Assembly: GCA_003056085.1 (NCBI GenBank)
Contig: LSNK01000005.1
Coordinates: 74,122-112,305, forward strand
Origin: Parcubacteria group bacterium M6-OD1-1
GTDB lineage: Bacteria > Patescibacteriota > Minisyncoccia > GWC2-36-17 > M10-OD1-4
Direction of reading: 5' to 3'
DNA: 38,184 nt
The notes beneath the pieces are model-generated. The model was given only the letters and a program-made list of their open reading frames with translations. It had not been told where the DNA came from and searched no databases. Within the stretch, counting starts at the first letter, position 1. Every line of letters begins with the position of its first letter. The position numbers and the translations under genes were made by a program. Below, piece by piece: positions 31,556 to 38,184 of the stretch.

Positions 31556-32824
31556 ATGTTCAAAAAAGAAAAATTAAAAAATAATATCAGATTGATTACC
31601 GCTCCTACAAAAGGAACAAAAACTATAACAGTTTTAGTTTTTATCGGGACGGGTTCAAAATATGAAACAAAAAATATTTCCGGAATATCGCATTTTTTAG
31701 AACATATGATGTTTAAAGGAACTAAAAAAAGAAAAGACAAAAAAGCAATCTCAGAAGAATTAGACAGTGTCGGCGCTGAGTACAATGCATTTACAGGGAG
31801 TGAGTATACCGGATATTATGTAAAGTCAGATTATTCCAATTTGGAGCTTGCATTAGATGTGGTTTCTGACATACTTATAAATTCAAGACTTGACACTAAA
31901 GATATTAAAAAGGAAAAAGGGGTAGTTATTGAGGAGATAAATATGTATAGGGATAATCCGATGCGTCAAGTTGCGCAAAATATTGAGCATTTGCTTTATA
32001 AAGATCAGCCGGCGGGTTGGGATATAGCTGGAACCAAAAAAACAGTTTTATCTTATACAAAAAAAGATGTAGCGGATTATTTTAGATTACAATACACTGC
32101 AAAAAATACGGTTGTTTGTGTGGCGGGAAATTTTGATAATAAAAAAATAAAAAATCAGGTCAGTAAGTATTTTTCATCTATAAATATTGGAAGTCCCAAA
32201 GAAAAAGAAAAGGTGGTGGAGCACCAGAAAAATCCCGAGAGTTTTATTGAATACAAAAAAACAGATCAAACACATTTAATTTTTGCTTTTCGTTCGTTTT
32301 TTTCTTTGCATTCAGAAAAAAAATTTCCACTTATGCTTTTAGCAAATATATTAGGAGGAAATATGTCATCTCGAATGTTTATAAATATAAGAGAGAAGCA
32401 GGGATTGGCTTATTACATAAGCTCAGGAGCTGATCTTAGCACTGATACGGGTTATTTGTACATTAGGTCGGGGGTAGACAACAAAAGAGTTCACGGAGCA
32501 ATCAAAGGCATATTAAAAGAGTTGAAAAAAGTAAAACAAAAAGGCGTTACAGCATCGGAGCTTAAAAAAGCCAAAGAATATTTTAAGGGAAAAACTATTA
32601 TGGATTTAGAATCTTCTGATGAGTTAGCGGAATTTTTAGGTTCCCAAGAAATTTTAACAGGAAATGTTTTATCTCAAGATGAGCTTATAAAAAAAATCAA
32701 TTCAGTTAAACTATCCGATGTTAATTTGCTTGCAAAAGATATTTTTAAAAATGAAAATTTAAATTTAGCTCTTATAGGGCCATTTAAAAATAAGAAAGAA
32801 TTTGATGATTTATTAAGAGTTTAA
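31556..32824 (+). CDS. M16 family zinc metallopeptidase
   Basis: 422 residues, the normal two-domain size of PqqL/mitochondrial processing peptidase beta-like proteins. The inverted zinc motif HFLEH (His46, Glu49, His50) in GISHFLEHMMFKGT and the distal Glu126 in VVIEEINMYRDNP are present, so the enzyme is probably active. The second half carries GGNMSSRMFINIREKQGLAYYISSG, typical of the family. No signal peptide, so cytoplasmic. Substrates are unknown; relatives degrade peptides or process signals. Confidence 0.95.
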   Translation: MFKKEKLKNNIRLITAPTKGTKTITVLVFIGTGSKYETKNISGISHFLEHMMFKGTKKRKDKKAISEELDSVGAEYNAFTGSEYTGYYVKSDYSNLELALDVVSDILINSRLDTKDIKKEKGVVIEEINMYRDNPMRQVAQNIEHLLYKDQPAGWDIAGTKKTVLSYTKKDVADYFRLQYTAKNTVVCVAGNFDNKKIKNQVSKYFSSINIGSPKEKEKVVEHQKNPESFIEYKKTDQTHLIFAFRSFFSLHSEKKFPLMLLANILGGNMSSRMFINIREKQGLAYYISSGADLSTDTGYLYIRSGVDNKRVHGAIKGILKELKKVKQKGVTASELKKAKEYFKGKTIMDLESSDELAEFLGSQEILTGNVLSQDELIKKINSVKLSDVNLLAKDIFKNENLNLALIGPFKNKKEFDDLLRV

Positions 32825-32949
32825 TAACTTTATTTTTTGGTAAAATATATAATATTTAAATAATTTTAAAAATTTAGTTTTCAGTGAGATTTTTTAAAAT
32901 TTTAATTTTATGATATTATTATTTATACTGTGTAATTAAATTAGATTTT

Positions 32950-34326
32950 ATGATTAAATTGAAGTTTTGTGGTGGTGTAGCGGGGTCTGTGACAGGTGCT
33001 TGTTACTTAATAGAAACCAATAATACAAAGATATTAGTTGATTGCGGAATGTTTCAGGGTTCTCGTTTTTCTGAGTTTTCCAATTCAGATCCTTTTCCAT
33101 TTAATCCAAAAGATGTCAGCGCTGTCATTGTGACTCATGCTCACATAGACCATTCCGGGCGATTGCCCAAACTTGTAAGAGATGGCTTTGGAGGAAAACT
33201 TTATGGAACAGAGCCAACATTGGATTTTGCGCACACGCTTTTAAATGATTCTGAACATGTTATAAAGGAGGAGGCAAAAAGAGAAGGTTTGCAGCCTTTC
33301 TATACTTTAAAAGATGTTGCAAAAACTTTTGAACTTACTAATCCAAAAAAATACAATGAAGAGGTAGTGGTTTCGGAAGATATAAGGTTTATTTTAAGAA
33401 ATGCAGGTCATATTTTAGGTTCTTCAATTGTTGAGCTTTTTGTAAAAAACAGCAAAGGAAAAGAGATAAAAATTGTATTTTCAGGGGACTTGGGAAATTA
33501 CCCGGCTCCTGTTATTGGTCAAACAGAATTTATAGATGATGCAGATTATGTTTTAGTGGAGTCGGCATACGGTGACAGGATTCACGAAACCACAAAAAAA
33601 AGAAAAGATATTTTGGAAGACGTAATAGAAGAAACCATCAACAAGGGAGGGGTTTTAATGATTCCCGCTTTTGCAACAGAAAGGACTCAAGAATTGCTTT
33701 ATGAATTAAACGAACTTGTTGAAAATGGAAGAATAGCGAGAGTTCCAATATTTTTAGATTCCCCGCTTGCTATTAAAATAACAGAAATTTACAAAAGACA
33801 TGAAAGTTATTTTGACAAAAAAACAAAACATCTCATAGAAACAGGAGATGATATTTTTAATTTTCCCGGTCTTAAATTTACATCCGACACGGAAGAATCA
33901 AAAGCGATAGTGCGTCATGAGGGCGCTAAGATAATAATCGCCGGATCAGGTATGTCAAACGGAGGAAGGATTGTTCATCATGAAATAAATTATCTTCCGG
34001 ATCCAAAAAACACTCTGTTAATTATCGGGTATCAAGTTAGAGGGTCTTTAGGCAGACGTTTGCTTGATGGTGAAAAGGAAGTGAGAATTTTAGGCCGTAA
34101 GGTTTTAGTGAGAGCAAAAATAATAAATATTGGAGGATATTCCGCTCACGCAGATCAAAAACAGCTTTTAAATTGGCTTTCTCCAATGCGTCATACGGCA
34201 AAAAGAATTTTTGTTGTTCAAGGAGAAGAGAAGGCAGCAGCAGCATTATCTCAACATATAAAAGATGAATTAGCCGCAGAATCCGAAGCGCCAATTATGA
34301 ACCAAGAAGTGTTTTTAGAAAGTTAA
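32950..34326 (+). CDS. Metallo-beta-lactamase/beta-CASP nuclease (CPSF-like)
   Basis: 458 residues. Metal motif VTHAHIDHSGRLPKL (about 61-75), GAGHILGSS-like RNAGHILGSSIVE, FSGDLGNY, then beta-CASP blocks VLMIPAFATERTQELLYEL, IIAGSGMSNGGRIVHH and the C-terminal SAHADQKQLLNWL. Bacterial relatives of the eukaryotic/archaeal CPSF nuclease subunit act on RNA. It is distinct from the RNase J at 9011 and lacks the RNase J C-terminal domain. All metal ligands appear present. A candidate -10 (TATACT, 32924) lies close to the ATG. Confidence 0.93.
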   Translation: MIKLKFCGGVAGSVTGACYLIETNNTKILVDCGMFQGSRFSEFSNSDPFPFNPKDVSAVIVTHAHIDHSGRLPKLVRDGFGGKLYGTEPTLDFAHTLLNDSEHVIKEEAKREGLQPFYTLKDVAKTFELTNPKKYNEEVVVSEDIRFILRNAGHILGSSIVELFVKNSKGKEIKIVFSGDLGNYPAPVIGQTEFIDDADYVLVESAYGDRIHETTKKRKDILEDVIEETINKGGVLMIPAFATERTQELLYELNELVENGRIARVPIFLDSPLAIKITEIYKRHESYFDKKTKHLIETGDDIFNFPGLKFTSDTEESKAIVRHEGAKIIIAGSGMSNGGRIVHHEINYLPDPKNTLLIIGYQVRGSLGRRLLDGEKEVRILGRKVLVRAKIINIGGYSAHADQKQLLNWLSPMRHTAKRIFVVQGEEKAAAALSQHIKDELAAESEAPIMNQEVFLES

Positions 34327-34366
34327 TTTTTTAGATTTATTAGCAATATTAAATAAATACAAAGTT

Positions 34367-34966
34367 ATGGAAAATACACACAAGACGCATGATTTGGAGA
34401 AATCATCATTAAAATATAAAATTTGTATTTCGGGGGCTGCAAAGTCAAATCTCTGTGCTGAAAATGCTCTTGAAATGTCGGAAGAACTCGGCAGAGAAAT
34501 TATCCGGCAAAATGGAGTTGTTGTTACAGGGGCGACATCAGGAATACCTTATTGGGCCGCAAAAGGAGCAAAAGAAGAGGGCGGCATATCAATAGGGATT
34601 TCACCGGCATCATCTGAAATAGCTCATATAAAATCATACAAGCTTCCCACGGATTATTTTGATTTAATAATATATACCGGCTTTGATTATTCCGGAAGAA
34701 ATCTTCTTTTGACAAGAGCCTCAGATGCTGTTATTACGGTTTGCGGAAGGATGGGTACTTTAAATGAATTTACGATTGCCTTTGAAGATAAAAAACCCCA
34801 AGGTGTTCTGTTGGGCAGCGGAGGAACAGCAGATCGCATAAAAGACTTGGTTGAAGAGATGCATAGAGGTCCCGGGAAGATTGTTTATGATTCTAACCCC
34901 AAAAAACTTATAGAAAAAGTTATTAAACTTATAGAAAAAGAAAAATCAGCAAATAATAAAGATTAA
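34367..34966 (+). CDS. LOG/MoCo-carrier-like Rossmann protein
   Basis: 199 residues. A Rossmann-like fold of the TIGR00725/LOG family: ICISGAAKSN, VVVTGATSGIPYWAAKGAKE, then VITVCGRMGTLNEFTIAF, which corresponds to the PGGxGTxxE motif but reads CGRMGTLNE. LOG proteins can release cytokinin-like bases or bind molybdenum cofactor; the function in this protein is not known. It begins 40 bases after the nuclease gene. Confidence 0.78.
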   Translation: MENTHKTHDLEKSSLKYKICISGAAKSNLCAENALEMSEELGREIIRQNGVVVTGATSGIPYWAAKGAKEEGGISIGISPASSEIAHIKSYKLPTDYFDLIIYTGFDYSGRNLLLTRASDAVITVCGRMGTLNEFTIAFEDKKPQGVLLGSGGTADRIKDLVEEMHRGPGKIVYDSNPKKLIEKVIKLIEKEKSANNKD

Positions 34967-35040
34967 TAGAGTTTGCACATCTGAGTACGGTTTAATTAAA
35001 AAATGTGCTGAATGTGTAAATCCTAATTAATATAAAAAAT

Positions 35041-35505
35041 ATGGATTTTTTAGGACCAATTGATATTGAAATACTTATTAAGATAATTTTGGCGTTTTTT
35101 CTCGGGATTGTTATCGGTATAGAAAGAGAATTTGCCGGCAAAGAAGCTGGGCCAAGAACATATTCCATGGTGACGGTTGGTGTTACTTTATTTACAATTT
35201 TATCTTTGGATTCAAGGTTTGCCGGTGAGAACGCGAGAATAATCGCTCAAATAATAACAGGTATCGGTTTTTTAGGCGCCGGACTTATAATATTTCATGG
35301 CAGTAAGGTGCATGGGCTTGCAACAGCGGCAAGTATTTGGATAATGGCTGCAATAGGAATTGCGGTTGGAATGGGATATTATGCTGTAGCTGTATTTTCC
35401 ACTACTGTTGCTCTTTTTGTTTTGTATGTATTTAGAAAATTTGACTTTGATGAAAGACTTCATAAAATAAGCGGTTACAAAGAAGAGGATCATCTTAGAA
35501 AGTAA
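35041..35505 (+). CDS. MgtC/SapB family membrane protein
   Basis: 154 residues with about four membrane segments. The signature blocks LAFFLGIVIGIEREFAGKEAG, RTYSMVTVGVTLFTIL and ITGIGFLGAGLII, then KVHGLATAASIWIMAAIGIAVG, are clear. Members are linked to magnesium homeostasis, acid tolerance or regulation of the F-type ATPase. It lacks the long C-terminal cytoplasmic domain of Salmonella MgtC, as in most bacterial relatives. Confidence 0.93.
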   Translation: MDFLGPIDIEILIKIILAFFLGIVIGIEREFAGKEAGPRTYSMVTVGVTLFTILSLDSRFAGENARIIAQIITGIGFLGAGLIIFHGSKVHGLATAASIWIMAAIGIAVGMGYYAVAVFSTTVALFVLYVFRKFDFDERLHKISGYKEEDHLRK

Positions 35506-35570
35506 AATTATAAAGAAGCTCCTATAAAACTTAAAAACATTATTTGTTTTACGAGTTATAGTTTAAAAAA

Positions 35571-36701
35571 ATGGATAAAAGTTTTTGGTATGCAGTATCT
35601 ATATTAATGGGTACCATGGTTGGTGTTGGTATGTTTGCCCTGCCTTATGTTTTTTATAAGGCAGGGTTTTTTATTGGATTTTTTTATCTAATTATCTTAT
35701 TTTTTATTTTACTCAATTTACACTTAATGATGGGGGAGATTGTTTTAAGAACTAAAGAGCGTCATAGGTTTATCGGTTATATTGGAATGTATCTTGGGGA
35801 TAAACAAAAAGGCATCGTTGCTTTTACAAATATTTTTGGAGTTTTTGGAAGTTTGCTCGTATATATTCTAGTTTCCGGACTATTTTTAAAAATAGTAAGT
35901 TACAATTTTTTGCCCAATATTGATTTAAATCAGATTTTTTTCTGGTTTGTAATGAGCGTTGTTTTGTTTTTTGGAGTCAAAATAGTAAAAAGATCAGAAT
36001 TGGTGCTCATGATATTTTTAATTGCTATTGTTTTTGTAATGCTTTTTTTCGGCATTTCAAATATTGATGCTGTTAATTTTTTAAGTTTTGACATCAGTAA
36101 TGCTTTTTTGCCGTACGGAGTCATTATGTACTCTTTGGTTGGGATTTCAGCAATTCCTTTAATGAGGGAATTTTTAAACGGAGAAGAAAGAAAACTTAAA
36201 AAATCTATTTTCGCAGGAGTTTTCATTCCTGCTCTTATATATCTTTTGTTCGCTTTTTTGGTTATTGGTGTTAGCGGACCTTTGGTTTCTGAAGATGCAC
36301 TGTCCGGATTAACTGACATATTAGGGCAAGGGGTTGCTTTTTTAGGAGCTTTATTTGGTCTTTTTGCTATTGCTACTTCATATGTCGCTTATGCTTTTTA
36401 TTTAAAGCAGACTTTAGTTTTTGATTTTAACATAAGTGAAAAAGCGGCTCTTTTTCTTGTTTTTACAATTCCGGTACTGACTTTATTTTTAATGCCGGTT
36501 GGATTTATAGAGATAATCATATTTTTAGGAGCGGTTTTTGGAGGAGTGGATGCTATTTTTCTAACTTGGTTATATCAAAAAGCAAAAAAAACAGGTAGAA
36601 GAAATCCGGAATATTCTTTAAAGGTTCCGGTTTTTTTAGTTTATTTTATGATAGCTTTGTTTTTGGGAGGAATATTTTACGAAATAATTTATAATATCTA
36701 A
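35571..36701 (+). CDS. Amino acid permease (aromatic amino acid transporter-like)
   Basis: 376 residues, about ten to eleven membrane segments. The start SFWYAVSILMGTMVGVGMFALPYVFYKAG is typical of the tryptophan/tyrosine permease-like and related APC-superfamily proteins. Later SLVGISAIPLMREFLNGEERKLKKSI is also family-like. The substrate cannot be read. For an organism of limited biosynthetic capacity an importer would be useful; this is inference. It ends one base before the ATG of the next gene. Confidence 0.83.
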   Translation: MDKSFWYAVSILMGTMVGVGMFALPYVFYKAGFFIGFFYLIILFFILLNLHLMMGEIVLRTKERHRFIGYIGMYLGDKQKGIVAFTNIFGVFGSLLVYILVSGLFLKIVSYNFLPNIDLNQIFFWFVMSVVLFFGVKIVKRSELVLMIFLIAIVFVMLFFGISNIDAVNFLSFDISNAFLPYGVIMYSLVGISAIPLMREFLNGEERKLKKSIFAGVFIPALIYLLFAFLVIGVSGPLVSEDALSGLTDILGQGVAFLGALFGLFAIATSYVAYAFYLKQTLVFDFNISEKAALFLVFTIPVLTLFLMPVGFIEIIIFLGAVFGGVDAIFLTWLYQKAKKTGRRNPEYSLKVPVFLVYFMIALFLGGIFYEIIYNI

Positions 36702-36702
36702 T

Positions 36703-38001
36703 ATGGATAAAATTTTTAAAATAGAAAAATATTTATTTTATCTTTTAGTATTTTCTATTCCATTTCAGATAAGGGTTTTTGTATATGAATGGGGAGCTAA
36801 AAGAGATGAGTTTTTTTCAGCTTTTTTTTATTTTACAGATGCTCTAATTTTGGCAATTTTCTTTCTCTGGATTTTTAGAGGATTTAAAATGAAAATAGAA
36901 AAATATGACTATTTCCTATTCGGTTTTTTGTTTGTTTTTCTTTTCTCCGTTTTAAATATGGAGTATCTAAGTTTTGGATTTTATCAAATACTGAAACTTT
37001 TGGAATTTGTTCTTTTGTATTTTTATATAAAGAGCAATATGAAATATTTTAATTTAAACACCATTTTATATATTTTTGTTTTTTCCGGTGTTTTTCAGGC
37101 TCTTTTGGGAATTTTTCAGTTTTTAACACAAGGCAGTTTAGGATTTAAATATTTGGGGGAGACAAATCTTTCCGCTCAAATACCCGGTGTCGCAAAAATA
37201 GATACAACGGACGGAAAGATTATGAGACCTTATGGGACATTTACTCATCCAAATGTTTTAGCGGCTTATTTGTTTTTTTCTTTGGCATTTTTTTACCTTT
37301 TACTGAAAGACAAAGTTTTCAAATTGCAAATTAAAAAGTTTTTTACATTACAAACAGGTTTTTGGTTTGATGTCTCCATTTTTTTTGTTTTGTTTTTAGG
37401 ATTTTTTCTAACATTTTCAAGGAGTGTCTTTTTAGTCTTTGCTCTTTTTTCGCTAACTCTTTTTTTAAAAAGTAAAAAAAAGAGCTTAGTCAGGAAATAC
37501 ATTGTATTGTCAGCCATTTTATTTTTAATATTTTCAGCCGTTTTTTCAAATGAGTTTTACCCCAGAGTTAATATTTTAAATGACTCAGAAAATTTAAATT
37601 TCAGAATGATTTATAAAGAAACAGCCGTCAATTTTATATCAGAAAACACACTATTTGGGGTTGGTCCGGGTAATTTTGTAAACAGCTCCAAAGTTTTAAA
37701 TATTTTTCCGGAAAATATGTCCTGGGCTTACCAGCCTGTGCATAATACATATTTTTTAATTGCCTCGGAAATTGGAATTTTTGGTTTTTTATTCTTTTTG
37801 GCTTTCCTTGTTTTTTTAATGATAAATTTAAATAAATTTCAAAAAAATGGTAATTTTAAAATGATATTTTTAGGTATTTTGTTTTCTGTTGCGTTGCTTT
37901 TCTTTTCTGATCATTATTTTTGGGATCTCCAGCAAGGAAAATTAATGTTTTGGTTTTTTTTGGGTATTTTAGCTTGGTATGGTTCCAATAATAAAGTATA
38001 A
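36703..38001 (+). CDS. O-antigen ligase/polymerase-like membrane protein
   Basis: 432 residues, about ten membrane segments. The Wzy_C-type signature is present: RPYGTFTHPNVLAAYLFFSL, FLTFSRSVFLVFALF, and the large loop NTLFGVGPGNFV with AYQPVHNTYFLIASEIGIFG. Such proteins join or polymerise lipid-linked glycans, or transfer glycans to proteins such as pilins. The start overlaps the previous stop (TAATATG), so translation is probably coupled with the permease. Confidence 0.9.
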   Translation: MDKIFKIEKYLFYLLVFSIPFQIRVFVYEWGAKRDEFFSAFFYFTDALILAIFFLWIFRGFKMKIEKYDYFLFGFLFVFLFSVLNMEYLSFGFYQILKLLEFVLLYFYIKSNMKYFNLNTILYIFVFSGVFQALLGIFQFLTQGSLGFKYLGETNLSAQIPGVAKIDTTDGKIMRPYGTFTHPNVLAAYLFFSLAFFYLLLKDKVFKLQIKKFFTLQTGFWFDVSIFFVLFLGFFLTFSRSVFLVFALFSLTLFLKSKKKSLVRKYIVLSAILFLIFSAVFSNEFYPRVNILNDSENLNFRMIYKETAVNFISENTLFGVGPGNFVNSSKVLNIFPENMSWAYQPVHNTYFLIASEIGIFGFLFFLAFLVFLMINLNKFQKNGNFKMIFLGILFSVALLFFSDHYFWDLQQGKLMFWFFLGILAWYGSNNKV

Positions 38002-38112
38002 ATCTTAGATAGAGAAATTTATATAATAAATAATTTGAGCTTATTTATAACTTCCATATTCTATGCAATACATGATACAATAAAAACACAAAATAAATTT
38101 TAACTTTCTATT

Positions 38113-38184
38113 ATGATCTCAAATAAATTAACAAAAACACTCTCTCTAACACTTTTTGTTTTCATCTTTCTAATCTTAGGCTCT
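38113..38184 (+). CDS. Start of a secreted or membrane protein, cut by window end
   Basis: The ATG at 38113 opens a frame still running at the window edge: MISNKLTKTLSLTLFVFI then FLILGS. A short basic start then a hydrophobic core looks like a signal peptide or membrane anchor. Identity unknown. A possible extended -10 (TGaTACAAT, 38073-38081) lies about 30 bases upstream. Confidence 0.6.
   Translation, partial: MISNKLTKTLSLTLFVFIFLILGS

Noticed and set aside
1-38184. Alternative code with UGA as glycine (Gracilibacteria/Absconditabacteria)
   Set aside because: TGA ends tsaE, the lipoprotein gene at 8146 and the 40-codon ORF at sensible places, and conserved proteins contain no in-frame TGA. 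Standard code.

Overview
The window looks like a chromosomal piece of a low-GC member of the Candidate Phyla Radiation (Patescibacteria, Parcubacteria-like). This is an inference from gene content and style: very AT-rich DNA, Lys/Ile/Phe-rich proteins, short spacers, most starts without a Shine-Dalgarno (SD) sequence, a eukaryote/archaea-type isoleucyl-tRNA synthetase, RNase J plus a second beta-CASP nuclease, a type IV pilus ATPase, DUF11-like surface repeats and many genes typical of that group. TGA is used as a normal stop, so the code is standard.

Layout. 1-8.0 kb is mostly minus strand: a partial class A penicillin-binding protein, then ruvC, a Nudix-like gene, yebC and ruvB (Holliday-junction resolution, with no ruvA in the cluster), then the pilus motor ATPase pilB and a degenerate DHH-like gene. 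Two plus-strand units break up this block: a 40-codon acidic ORF with its own promoter and terminator, and a promoter-driven structured RNA candidate at about 4992-5160. 8.1-12 kb holds an SD-led lipoprotein, RNase J and an SD-led methyltransferase-like gene. 12-20.9 kb is a long plus-strand run: sensor kinase, tsaE, a RelE/ParE-type toxin-antitoxin pair, polA, a second sensor kinase, a DUF1858 protein, a zinc/manganese-type ABC ATPase and permease, and a VanZ-like protein. It meets head-on a minus-strand translation block: smpB, ssrA (tmRNA), infC, rpmI, rplT. 23.1-38.2 kb is plus strand: a second SD-led lipoprotein, argS, ileS, recO, a membrane-anchored surface protein, an M16 peptidase, a beta-CASP nuclease, a LOG-like protein, MgtC-like, an amino acid permease, an O-antigen-ligase-like protein and the start of a further secreted or membrane protein.

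The most notable observations are: (1) a complete-looking histidine phosphatase domain inserted inside isoleucyl-tRNA synthetase; (2) an unassigned, promoter-driven RNA of about 169 nt closed by a 23-bp terminal stem; (3) a family of degenerate 7-bp tandem repeats, several of exactly five units, in spacers and inside tsaE and ileS; (4) an unusual tmRNA tag ending in FARV, with its resume codon in a GNRA-type loop; (5) infC without any ATG start; (6) only three SD-led genes, each monocistronic and each ending in a terminator hairpin.

No rRNA, tRNA (apart from the tmRNA tRNA-like domain), CRISPR array, transposase or phage gene was seen. All functional calls come from reading motifs; no database search was run.
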